Positions 1-7,203 of a stretch of DNA of 17,047 bases are shown here, in pieces. Origin of the DNA: MGML01 sp964493985 (GTDB taxonomy: Bacteria > Chloroflexota > Dehalococcoidia > Dehalococcoidales > UBA2162); contig CAZBQL010000068.1 of the NCBI GenBank assembly GCA_964493985.1, positions 1-17,047 on the forward strand, in the 5' to 3' direction. The position numbers and the translations under genes are program-made. How positions within the stretch are numbered: the stretch's first letter is position 1; each line of letters begins with the position of its first letter. Below the pieces are notes generated by a model, which saw nothing but the letters and a program-made list of their open reading frames with translations, did not search any database and was not told where the DNA came from.

Positions 1-221
1 CTAGTATCAGCCTATGAATTAATACAATTATCAAATTCAGAATTTAATAAACGGAAATACAGATACTGCGCTAAGAGTAATGTTGAAAGAATCATTAAGG
101 GTGCCTTTCAATCAGACTTTCAGACTTTACTCCCAGTGGAATTATTAAGGAGCTGAAAGAACAATACCCAGATGAATATGAGAAGTTTTACGATGATGAA
201 GAAGATGAGAGTGTTATTTAG
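1..221 (+). pseudogene. Broken 3' end of an unidentified gene
   Basis: Frame 1 is open from the window edge to a TGA at 154-156 (about 51 codons). The frame ending in TAG at 219-221 is open from 99 and ends in a tyrosine- and acid-rich tail (...EQYPDEYEKFYDDEEDE...). The two open stretches overlap between 99 and 153, and the second reads as a natural acidic C-terminus, so the simplest reading is one gene end with a frameshift. A sequencing error would look the same. I do not recognise the family. The stretch is AT-rich, unlike the genes from 511 onward. Two chance open frames in AT-rich DNA remain possible. Confidence 0.33.
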
Positions 222-369
222 GTAATGCTTATTCATTTTACTGTCAATTCTTTGGAGCTATCACTGAATTTCTTTCAAGTATCTTGATTCCATTAGTCTC
301 TCTAAAATATTAATTAGTGACTATCTAGAGTACCTGTAATTAGAATTATATAAATTCCCTGTAAATTTG

Positions 370-398
370 TTGACAAAGCCAGCTCATCCGAATAATAT
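370..398 (+). promoter_or_regulatory. Sigma-70 type promoter for the SDR genes
   Basis: TTGACA (370-375) and TAATAT (393-398) are separated by exactly 17 bases, close to the vegetative consensus. Transcription would start near 405, giving an untranslated leader of about 105 bases before the ATG at 511. The rest of 222-510 is AT-rich and shows no gene or convincing hairpin. Confidence 0.7.
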
Positions 399-510
399 TA
401 CTGGCATAGTACCGGTTATTCATCTTCTAACCTTACTTCGGAAGTTTATGTGTTACTGTTCAATATTAAAAATATAAGATCTGTATATACGCATGTAAAA
501 GGAGGGAAGA

Positions 511-1257
511 ATGGATCTCGGATTGAAGAGTAAAGTTGCGCTGGTCACAGGCGCCGGGAGCCAGAAGGGATTCGGTAAGGGAATTGCTGAAGTCCTGGCT
601 GGCGAGGGGTGTGATATAGCGGCATGTGACATGGATTATAAAGGAGCGGAACAGACCGCTTCAGATATTGCTAAAAAGGGTGTCAGGGCGATTGCTGTAA
701 AGGCAGACATAACGAACAGTGCCGAAGTTAAGGAAATGGTCAAGAAGGTACTGGACGAGTTCGGCAGGATCGACATACTCGTTAATAATGCAGGTGGAAG
801 CGCGCCACCGGCAAACTTCGTCGATACTACCGAAGAACTCTGGGCCAGGGACCTTAATTTGAACCTTGTCGGAATGACCTATGTTACGAGGGCGGTCCTG
901 CCACAGATGATCGAACGGAAAAGCGGCGCCATTATCAGTATTTCGTCTATTGCCAGTACCATGGGTACAGCAGGAGGAACCGCGTACGCCGCAGCCAAGG
1001 CTGGAATTAATAATTTTACCCGTTCACTGGCCCAGGAACTTGCCAGGGACGGAATCAGCGTCAACTGCATCGCACCGAGTCTTGGAAATACTGCATTCTA
1101 TGATGAATTTCCGAAAGAATTTGCCGATAATTTTATTGGCAGAGCGATCGAGGCAGGACGGTATGTTACTCCTGAAGAGATAGGGAATGTTGTCGCATTC
1201 CTGGCTTCGGACAGCACCAACCGCATCATGGGACAGTGCATTCATGTTACGGGTTAA
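511..1257 (+). CDS. Short-chain dehydrogenase/reductase (SDR), copy 1
   Basis: Classical SDR oxidoreductase of usual length (248 aa), cytosolic and NAD(P)-dependent. Visible motifs are a glycine-rich nucleotide loop TGAGSQKGFG at 13-22, acidic D40 at the end of the second strand (favouring NAD(H)), NNAG at 92-95, and the catalytic set N118, S146, Y159 and K163 in the spacing of the family. The usual PG after the sixth strand is PS (189-190). The start ATG follows AAAGGAGGG with good spacing. It lies first in the cluster behind the promoter at 370-398, with a paralogue 70 bases downstream. Such enzymes oxidise or reduce hydroxyl/keto groups, including hydroxyacyl-CoA or cyclic alcohol intermediates; the substrate cannot be read from sequence. 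Confidence 0.93.
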   Translation: MDLGLKSKVALVTGAGSQKGFGKGIAEVLAGEGCDIAACDMDYKGAEQTASDIAKKGVRAIAVKADITNSAEVKEMVKKVLDEFGRIDILVNNAGGSAPPANFVDTTEELWARDLNLNLVGMTYVTRAVLPQMIERKSGAIISISSIASTMGTAGGTAYAAAKAGINNFTRSLAQELARDGISVNCIAPSLGNTAFYDEFPKEFADNFIGRAIEAGRYVTPEEIGNVVAFLASDSTNRIMGQCIHVTG

Positions 1258-1327
1258 ACGGGTGCCTGCTTTACCTGCCGCTGGATAAAAACGATAACGT
1301 GATCAACAAGATCGAAGGGAGAATACA

Positions 1328-2083
1328 ATGGACCTGGGTTTAAAAGACAAAGTAGCGTTAATCACCGGAGCCGGCAGCCAGATAGGTTTCGGCAAAGGAA
1401 TGGCGATGGCTTTGGCCAGAGAAGGAGTTGACATAATAGTCTGTGACATGGACCTGGAAGGGGCCGAAAAAACGGCAGAGGATGTGAGAGCAACCGGACG
1501 AAAGGCGATGGCCGTCAAGATGGATATCACTAATACCGACGAAGTAAAGCAGGGTGTCGATTCTGCTCTCAAGGAATTCGGTAAGATAGATATACTGATA
1601 AATAATGCCGGAGTTGGCACAACGCCTGTACCTTTCGTTGAATCAACTGAAAAAGACTGGGATATAAATATTAACATCAACCTGAGGGGAACGATGAATG
1701 TCACCAGGGCAGTGCTTCCCCAGATGATCGAACGGAAGACCGGCAGGATCATCAGCATGTCCTCGACTGCCGGACTTTCGGGAATGGCTACCGGTGGCGT
1801 GTATGGCGCAGCTAAGGCCGGGGTAACCCTGTTCACCGACGCTCTCGCCAAAGAAGTCGGACAATATAACATCACGGTCAACTGCATGGCGCCGGGGGCC
1901 GGTGCGACCAACTTCCATAAAGCCAGCAACTTTCCACAGCAGGCGCAGGACCAATTCAAGAATATGGCGGCAGCCGGGATGACCACTACCCCGGAGGAAC
2001 TCGGAACAGTGGCAGCCTTCCTGTCCTCGGATAAAGGAAGGAAAATAAACGGTCAGTGCCTCCGTGTTGCCGGCTTGATGTAG
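1328..2083 (+). CDS. Short-chain dehydrogenase/reductase (SDR), copy 2
   Basis: Second classical SDR (251 aa), aligning without gaps to the upstream gene through about residue 190 with roughly half the residues identical by eye, including the shared N-terminus MDLGLK. The nucleotide loop is TGAGSQIGFG (13-22), with D40, NNAG 92-95, N118, S146, Y159 and K163 at the same positions as in copy 1. This copy keeps the usual PG (189-190), and the substrate-side region after it diverges, so the pair probably act on different substrates or steps. A GAAGGGAG ribosome site ends six bases before the ATG. With only 70 bases from the previous stop and no terminator there, it is probably co-transcribed with copy 1. 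The hairpin at 2119-2142 follows it. Confidence 0.93.
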   Translation: MDLGLKDKVALITGAGSQIGFGKGMAMALAREGVDIIVCDMDLEGAEKTAEDVRATGRKAMAVKMDITNTDEVKQGVDSALKEFGKIDILINNAGVGTTPVPFVESTEKDWDINININLRGTMNVTRAVLPQMIERKTGRIISMSSTAGLSGMATGGVYGAAKAGVTLFTDALAKEVGQYNITVNCMAPGAGATNFHKASNFPQQAQDQFKNMAAAGMTTTPEELGTVAAFLSSDKGRKINGQCLRVAGLM

Positions 2084-2118
2084 ACTTTTATAAGAATCTC
2101 CTGACTGGTATAGAATAG

Positions 2119-2142
2119 TAAGGGGCTGCTGTCAGCCCCTTA
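2119..2142 (+). terminator. Strong hairpin after the SDR pair
   Basis: A perfect 10-bp stem (TAAGGGGCTG, 2119-2128, with its complement at 2133-2142) closes a 4-base loop. The downstream bases are only moderately T-rich, with no clean T-run, so it could be a leaky terminator or an RNA-processing or stabilising hairpin between the SDR pair and the crotonase gene. Confidence 0.55.
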
Positions 2143-2174
2143 TGTTGCTAAATTCTTTGAAGAGAGGAAAAAAG

Positions 2175-3212
2175 ATGGAATATAAGAGCATTATTTATCA
2201 ACCGGGCAAGGTTACCAGGATAATACTGAACAGACCGGAATACCTGAATGCGATTAGCCACCCGATGTACGGCGAGATAGAAGATGCTTTCGACCGGTTT
2301 TCGGAGGACCCGGAATGCAAGGTCGCCGTGATCTCAGGGGCAGGTAAATGCTTTTCCGGCGGACATGACGCTATCGGTCTGACCCCGGAATCGGCGCCGA
2401 TGCTGTCAGACCGGAGAACGCCCGAACAGCTTATTAAAGACCTGGGTTCCGAAGATGCGGTCTGGGCGGCGTACGGCAAGCAGCATAATTATTTCCTCAA
2501 TGACCTGCATCTTTATAAACTGCACAAGATTCCGAAGCCTACCATAGCAATGGTCCACGGTTACTGCATATATGGTGGATATTTCCTTGCCGGGGTTATG
2601 GATATAATATTTGCTGCGGAAGACGCTTTATTCCTGGCCGAGGTAGGCCAGTGCGACCCCGGAACGTGGGACTGGGGAGCCAGGAAAATGCTTGAAGTTG
2701 TTTACGAACATCGCTTCCTGACCGCACGCGAGTGCTACGAATACCACATGGTCAATCGCATTTTTCCTGATTATGAAACTCTCGAGAGGGAAACCCTTGC
2801 CTATGCAGAGCGTGTCGCGGAAAATTTCGACATGGCTTTTACTGCCCTGCAGTATGACAAGCAGGCTGTTCATCACACACGCGACCTTATGGGATTTACT
2901 ACGGCATGCCAGGATATCTGGACAATTGCTGCGCCGGGACGCAAACCTGCCGGATCGAGAAGGCACACGGAGAGAGAAGAAGGAAGAGGAATGGCGCGAA
3001 CGCCGCGTGCCCTGGCTAACCTTGAAGCGAAGCTGATATCGGAAGGAAAGGAAGTCCCCAAGCTGGTTACCGAAGCTCTCGCTAGGGCAAGGTCGAGGAA
3101 TGACAAGGCGGTGTGGCACAAGGCGACACACCAGGCCTGGCGCGATAAGGAACGGGTAAAACGCGCCGACGAACTGGAAAAGAAGGTTGAAGAGGAAAAA
3201 GAGCAGAAGTAA
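2175..3212 (+). CDS. Crotonase-fold (enoyl-CoA hydratase/isomerase-like) protein with charged C-terminal tail
   Basis: Crotonase superfamily protein, which normally handles acyl-CoA thioesters in the cytosol. The ATG at 2175 follows AGAGAGG; an in-frame ATG at 2142 falls inside the hairpin stem and is unlikely. Residues 1-250 hold the crotonase core: LNRPEYLNAIS (18-28), the first oxyanion region CFSGGHD (59-65) and HGYCIYGGYFLAG (128-140) with the second oxyanion region. Where rat mitochondrial enoyl-CoA hydratase has catalytic Glu144 this protein appears to have F137, while E156 matches Glu164 after a one-residue gap. A standard hydratase reaction is therefore doubtful; isomerase, hydrolase or another crotonase chemistry is possible. 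The family is usually about 260 aa; here residues 255-345 form a highly charged, probably helical tail ending in a Lys/Glu run. A terminator follows. Confidence 0.88.
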   Translation: MEYKSIIYQPGKVTRIILNRPEYLNAISHPMYGEIEDAFDRFSEDPECKVAVISGAGKCFSGGHDAIGLTPESAPMLSDRRTPEQLIKDLGSEDAVWAAYGKQHNYFLNDLHLYKLHKIPKPTIAMVHGYCIYGGYFLAGVMDIIFAAEDALFLAEVGQCDPGTWDWGARKMLEVVYEHRFLTARECYEYHMVNRIFPDYETLERETLAYAERVAENFDMAFTALQYDKQAVHHTRDLMGFTTACQDIWTIAAPGRKPAGSRRHTEREEGRGMARTPRALANLEAKLISEGKEVPKLVTEALARARSRNDKAVWHKATHQAWRDKERVKRADELEKKVEEEKEQK

Positions 3213-3234
3213 TTTCCTTTACTTTAGGGTAATT

Positions 3235-3266
3235 AACAGGCTCCGGTTTATGCCGGAGCCTGTTTT
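3235..3266 (+). terminator. Rho-independent terminator after the crotonase gene
   Basis: A perfect 12-bp stem AACAGGCTCCGG (3235-3246) pairs with 3253-3264 around a 6-base loop and runs into TTTT then CATTATT. It is nearly identical to the hairpin at 6445-6472. Confidence 0.88.
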
Positions 3267-3344
3267 CATTATTACATCCGGTTTTATTTTAGAAAAAATG
3301 ATATTATAGTGAAACCATATTATTTCTGAGAAGGAGAAGGAAAA

Positions 3345-4556
3345 ATGAAGTTGACCAAGCTTGAAACGTTTATCGTGGAAGTTCCCCCACCCGGCTATGG
3401 AGGTAACTACTGGTTCTTTATTAAGCTGCATACTGATGAAGGTATACACGGCATTGGTGAAACAGCAACCCTCGGAGTGTTCTATCGACTTCAGAAAAGT
3501 TATAAAAATCTGATGGAAGAAATCTTCGAGACTCACCTTAAAGGTCAAAATCCGCTTGACAGGGAACGCCTGTCCAAGACCGTTTACTCCGCGCTTTCCT
3601 GTCGACATACGGAATATTTCACCCAGGGGCTGGTCAGCGCTATCGACGTAGCATTGTGGGATATCGCGGGTAAGGTATGTAATCAGCCGGTCTATAACCT
3701 GCTTGGAGGCGTTTTCAGGGAAAAAGTACGGAATTATACCTATATCTACAATATCAAGACAGGAGGTCCGGTACGTTCCGACTGGTTTGATCCGAAATGG
3801 ATTGCCGAAAATGCCGCGTATCTGGTCGAGGAAGGTTTTACGGGAGTGAAACTCGACCCGGTGCCGATGATACATTTCGAACCACCGTTAACACCAGAGG
3901 AAGCGAGAACTGTCGGATACGGGGGCGCCTATCGTAATCCGTTCAACATGACCCTGGAACAATACGCAAAAGTGGAAGAGACCATCGGCGCTTTGCGGGA
4001 TGCTATTGGTAATAAAGCTGACATTTTAATCGGAACACACGGCCAAATTACTACGGCTTCAGCTATCCGCCTGGCAAAGGTTCTCGAACCGTTCAGACCG
4101 TTGTGGTTCGAGGAGCCGGTGCCGCCTGAGAATACCAAGGAAATGGCTAAAGTAGCCAGGAGTACATCCATTCCCATCGCCACTGGCGAAAGACTCTCTA
4201 CCGTCTTCGATTTTACCAGGATCTTGGAAGATGGAGCAGCCGTGTATTTACAGCCTGATCTTGGTTCGTGCGGCGGAATAAGCGAATGCAAGAAGATCGC
4301 AGCCGTAGCTGAAGGTTATTACGCGCAGATGGCACCTCACGTCTGGGGAGGTCCCGTCATCACCGCTGCAGCCCTACAGATTGCCGCTTCGGTGCCCAAT
4401 TTTCTCATCATGGAAAGTATCTACAAGGGCGGAGGATACTTTGACGAAATAATCGTCGAACCGTTTGTCTGGGAAGACGGTTATTATGCGCTTCCGAAGT
4501 CACCGGGTATCGGAGTGGACTTAAACATGAAGGTTGTAGAGAAGTACAAGGTTTAG
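3345..4556 (+). CDS. Mandelate racemase/muconate lactonizing family (enolase superfamily) protein, galactonate dehydratase-like
   Basis: Full-length (403 aa) enolase-superfamily protein: N-terminal capping domain (1-125), then the modified TIM barrel. Such enzymes use Mg2+ to abstract a proton alpha to a carboxylate, and the galactonate dehydratase-like group then eliminates water. Visible barrel elements are VKLDP with K169, WFEEP with E256/E257, the ATGER turn with E282, APHVWGGP with general-base candidate H332, and ME at 356-357. At the first metal-ligand strand relatives have D-x-H-G-R or D-x-N; here it reads LIGTHGQ, so the usual Asp aligns with G230 while H232 is kept. Either this is a divergent subgroup or the ligand is supplied differently. 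The start follows a strong GAAGGAGAAGG site. Terminators lie both before and after the 3345-6398 block. The substrate, probably a sugar acid or related carboxylate, cannot be set. Confidence 0.88.
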   Translation: MKLTKLETFIVEVPPPGYGGNYWFFIKLHTDEGIHGIGETATLGVFYRLQKSYKNLMEEIFETHLKGQNPLDRERLSKTVYSALSCRHTEYFTQGLVSAIDVALWDIAGKVCNQPVYNLLGGVFREKVRNYTYIYNIKTGGPVRSDWFDPKWIAENAAYLVEEGFTGVKLDPVPMIHFEPPLTPEEARTVGYGGAYRNPFNMTLEQYAKVEETIGALRDAIGNKADILIGTHGQITTASAIRLAKVLEPFRPLWFEEPVPPENTKEMAKVARSTSIPIATGERLSTVFDFTRILEDGAAVYLQPDLGSCGGISECKKIAAVAEGYYAQMAPHVWGGPVITAAALQIAASVPNFLIMESIYKGGGYFDEIIVEPFVWEDGYYALPKSPGIGVDLNMKVVEKYKV

Positions 4557-4567
4557 ATGTGCAGAAA

Positions 4568-4596
4568 TTGAAACTGTGATATTGACCTGTTATAAG
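4568..4596 (+). promoter_or_regulatory. Candidate promoter for the MoaF-like gene
   Basis: TTGAAA (4568-4573) and TATAAG (4591-4596) are 17 bases apart, with TG at 4588-4589 giving an extended -10. It lies in the 100-base gap before the MoaF-like gene, with the predicted start near 4603. The spacer contains CTGTGATAT, which recurs at 9556-9564. Confidence 0.5.
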
Positions 4597-4658
4597 AACC
4601 TCCGGTTATTACTTAACTCCAATCCGGAAGGGACAAATACCAAGAAGGGGTGAATCGT

Positions 4659-6398
4659 ATGAATTACTTCAGGTCTACTTTCTACAATAACTATACACCT
4701 TTGACTGAAGGACAAATTTTCGCAAAGCTCAGACCAACACCGGCGGCGACAAGCGTTTCACCACTCTCGGAGACGCTTGCAGGGAGGGCTCTCAAGATAA
4801 TTCTTGATGATGGTCCAACGCTCGAGTATACATTCGAGTCAAGGGATAAACTCACGTTTTCGGAGGGAGGAAGTGCTGCTGTAACGGCACCGTATTCGGC
4901 GAAGGAACTTGACGGTGTAATTCTCTTTACTCACATGATACCGGAAACCGTTCGCGGCTATGGTATTGTCTATGATACCAAGACAGACCTTGTTACCGCT
5001 TTCGAGTTATGGTTTTGCGGATTCGAGCCGGACAAACGCGAGGTGTGGCGTCATTTCATGTCCGGCTATGTCGATACCGGCGCTCCGGCTCCAGAAGAGC
5101 GACATGCACTGACGAACCGGATCGAAGGAAAAGGTACCTACTGGAAGAATGATGACGGTACGGAGATGCTTTACTTTTTCCCGTCGGTCGTCTGGTCTTC
5201 CTTTATCGAACTGAGTGACCCGCTTGGCGGGATAACTATCACTGCGCCGTCCGATTATATCAAGATTAATGACAGGCTCTATATATATTCCCGGGTTGAG
5301 CAGGAATTTTCCGGCACGTTTACCCTGGAAGTAATCGACCTTTTTACCATCGGGCATATCGGTATGCGGCTTGGTTTCGATAAAGAGGATAAGCTTGATT
5401 ACATAATGTATTCCGGCACCGGCGAGGTTACCGGTCAATCGACGAACCTGGAGCCGCTGACAGATTACGGGACTGAGATTCCTTATACCGAAAGACACCG
5501 CATGCAGATTAATCCGGAAAATAAGGGTGTACGGCCTTCCTACCGCCCGAGGTTTATGCATAAAGACTATACCAGGGCCGAAGTAGACGAAGTCGTCAGG
5601 ACAAGAAGCCAGATTTTCGAAGGGCAGTCCATAATGTCGAGTTTCAATACCATGGAAGAATCCGACTATATGGTGGGAAAGAACTTTACGCTGCGGTATG
5701 ACGATGGTCCCGCCTGGGAATATGATATCATCGATGAAACGCATCTGAAATGGCGCGAAGAAGGCGAAAGTGCCTGGCATTCCGAGATTTACCGGGGCTA
5801 TGAAGCGGCAAAGGATATTATCCTCTTCTGCCATATCTGCACGGGAAGCAATCCGTTACGCTGCCTTACTCAGGCTGTCGATTTTTCGAACGCCCGGGCA
5901 ACATGCGTGGACGCTCAGCTTGGGAATGGGCGTAAACCCTGGGAAGTGGGACACAGGGCTATTTTCGGTGTCCTGGAACTTGATGGGGGACCGATTCCGC
6001 CGGCTGTGGAAAGACACGATTTCACGACGGAACTGGTCGGCAAGGCATTCTCATGGGCGTACGGGGAACAGATGCAGTCGATTCATGTATACAGCTCTCC
6101 GGAGTCCTATTCATGGACGATAATGCTGCCGAATAATACCGGCGGCTGGATGTGGAGTTCGCCATGTCTGTATGTTAAATTACGGGATGATGCTTTTCTA
6201 ATGAGCTGGACGGAAGATGCCTGCAATGGAAACCAGGGCACGTTTATTTTGAATCCGCGGATTATGCATGACGGCGGATTCTTCTTCGGTATGGGCGACG
6301 GTCCGGATGGGAACGGCGACCTTCACCTGACCCCGATGGGCGCATTCGCCCGTCCGCTGCACGGGTTCGATATCATGAAGTACTTCGACAAGAAATAA
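4659..6398 (+). CDS. Double-length MoaF-like protein (two tandem MoaF modules)
   Basis: Similar to the MoaF family (named from the Klebsiella monoamine regulon and labelled molybdenum cofactor biosynthesis protein F), whose biochemical role is not firmly established. Single MoaF proteins are about 260 aa; this one has 579 and contains the pattern twice. Module 1 spans about 38-255 (LAGRALKIILDDGP, then ITAPSDYIKINDRLYIYS), and module 2 about 337-565 (MVGKNFTLRYDDGP, then SPCLYVKLRDDAFLMSW). Each has two beta-rich halves suggestive of lipocalin-like barrels, joined by a charged linker near 275-330. There is no signal peptide or membrane segment, so it is probably cytosolic. The ATG at 4659 sits eight bases after GAAGGGG; a GTG at 4650 overlaps that site and is less likely. 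It closes the catabolic cluster and may bind a pathway intermediate, which is inference. Confidence 0.82.
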   Translation: MNYFRSTFYNNYTPLTEGQIFAKLRPTPAATSVSPLSETLAGRALKIILDDGPTLEYTFESRDKLTFSEGGSAAVTAPYSAKELDGVILFTHMIPETVRGYGIVYDTKTDLVTAFELWFCGFEPDKREVWRHFMSGYVDTGAPAPEERHALTNRIEGKGTYWKNDDGTEMLYFFPSVVWSSFIELSDPLGGITITAPSDYIKINDRLYIYSRVEQEFSGTFTLEVIDLFTIGHIGMRLGFDKEDKLDYIMYSGTGEVTGQSTNLEPLTDYGTEIPYTERHRMQINPENKGVRPSYRPRFMHKDYTRAEVDEVVRTRSQIFEGQSIMSSFNTMEESDYMVGKNFTLRYDDGPAWEYDIIDETHLKWREEGESAWHSEIYRGYEAAKDIILFCHICTGSNPLRCLTQAVDFSNARATCVDAQLGNGRKPWEVGHRAIFGVLELDGGPIPPAVERHDFTTELVGKAFSWAYGEQMQSIHVYSSPESYSWTIMLPNNTGGWMWSSPCLYVKLRDDAFLMSWTEDACNGNQGTFILNPRIMHDGGFFFGMGDGPDGNGDLHLTPMGAFARPLHGFDIMKYFDKK

Positions 6399-6444
6399 TC
6401 AATAGGGATATGAAAAAGGATTAACCATCGTTTAAAGCTGCCGT

Positions 6445-6475
6445 ACGGGCTCCGGTTACTACCGGAGCCTGTTTT
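6445..6475 (+). terminator. Rho-independent terminator after the MoaF-like gene
   Basis: The stem 6445-6456 pairs with 6461-6472 (core GGCTCCGGT/ACCGGAGCC, one G-T pair) around loop TACT, followed by TTTATTT. Stem and flank nearly repeat the terminator at 3235-3266. It separates the catabolic cluster from the sigma-factor locus. Confidence 0.88.
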
Positions 6476-6490
6476 ATTTCCCTTTTGTGG

Positions 6491-6519
6491 AGATATTCAA
6501 AGAGCAAGAAGATATTCAA
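6491..6519. repeat. Short direct repeat upstream of the ECF sigma gene
   Basis: AGATATTCAA occurs at 6491-6500 and again at 6510-6519, a 19-base period, between the terminator and the sigma-factor promoter. It could be a pair of protein-binding half sites or a chance duplication; no regulator is identified. Confidence 0.35.
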
Positions 6520-6572
6520 GTCTCGTATGGTTACAGGTATCGTAATTCTTTGCTGAATGAGTTAATAATAAT

Positions 6573-6601
6573 GGAACGATTTTGAGAAAACCTGCATCTT
6601 A
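6573..6601 (+). promoter_or_regulatory. Candidate ECF-type promoter of the sigma gene
   Basis: GGAAC (6573-6577) is followed after 17 bases by CATCTTA (6595-6601). ECF promoters commonly have a GGAAC -35 element and a CGTC-like -10 at this spacing, and many ECF genes autoregulate. Only the -35 half is a strong match. The predicted start near 6608 leaves a very short leader. Confidence 0.42.
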
Positions 6602-6639
6602 TATATAAGAGGGGTTCATTAAAGAAAGGCTGTTGATCG

Positions 6640-7191
6640 ATCGAGCCAGAAGAAGAAATCCTTATCAGCAAGTGTCAGGCGGGAGATAAAGAAGCGTTCC
6701 GCACGCTCGTTGGGAAGTACCGTTCGGTGGTTTTTGGTACTGCCTACCTGATGACATGTGACCGGGAATCGGCGGAAGATGCGGTACAAAATTCACTGAT
6801 ACAGATGTGGAACCATATCGCTTCTCTCCGTCTTCGGACCAGCCTGAAAGCCTGGCTGATACGCATAGTGGTGAACGAAGTAAACCGGCAACAGCGGAAG
6901 AAACGACTGCCGATGATTCCTGTTGAAGAAATACCCGAGGCAGGGGGAGATCCCGACGAAACCGAGAAGATTGCGGTTAGTCATGAAAGATACCGGAATC
7001 TAAGACGGGCTTTGGAAATGCTGCCATCCGGCCAACGCGCAGTAGTTGTCCTAAGGTATTTTTCCGAACTTACCATACCCGAAATAGCGGCCGTGACAGG
7101 TATACGTCAAGGTACTATTAAGTCCCGACTTAGCCGTGCGCTCGACCGCCTCGGCGAAATTCTCCGTAAACAGGTGGAAACCGGGAAGTGA
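6640..7191 (+). CDS. ECF-family RNA polymerase sigma factor (start disturbed)
   Basis: Extracytoplasmic-function sigma factor that would direct RNA polymerase to envelope-related promoters. Counting from 6640, region 2 covers about 6-75 (KCQAGDKEAF, then DRESAEDAVQNSLIQMW), a linker follows, and region 4 covers about 120-175 with the helix-turn-helix IPEIAAVTGIRQGTIKSRLSRAL. The frame is open from the TGA at 6634-6636 but has no ATG, GTG or TTG until GTG 6727, which would cut into region 2. A TTG at 6633 lies out of frame; removing one unit of the tandem ATCG at 6636-6643 gives TTG-ATC-GAG-CCA, restoring a normal start. The listed start (ATC 6640, ten bases after AAAGG) is therefore a placeholder. 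The stop is 12 bases before the anti-sigma gene. Confidence 0.85.
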   Translation: MEPEEEILISKCQAGDKEAFRTLVGKYRSVVFGTAYLMTCDRESAEDAVQNSLIQMWNHIASLRLRTSLKAWLIRIVVNEVNRQQRKKRLPMIPVEEIPEAGGDPDETEKIAVSHERYRNLRRALEMLPSGQRAVVVLRYFSELTIPEIAAVTGIRQGTIKSRLSRALDRLGEILRKQVETGK

Positions 7192-7203
7192 GAAGATAGC
7201 AAT

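Noticed and set aside
434..450. Small palindrome in the leader of the first SDR gene
   Set aside because: The arms leave almost no loop, so a stable RNA hairpin or riboswitch is not supported.
2142..2174. Upstream in-frame ATG at 2142 for the crotonase-like gene
   Set aside because: It lies within the hairpin stem with no ribosome site; ATG 2175 follows AGAGAGG.
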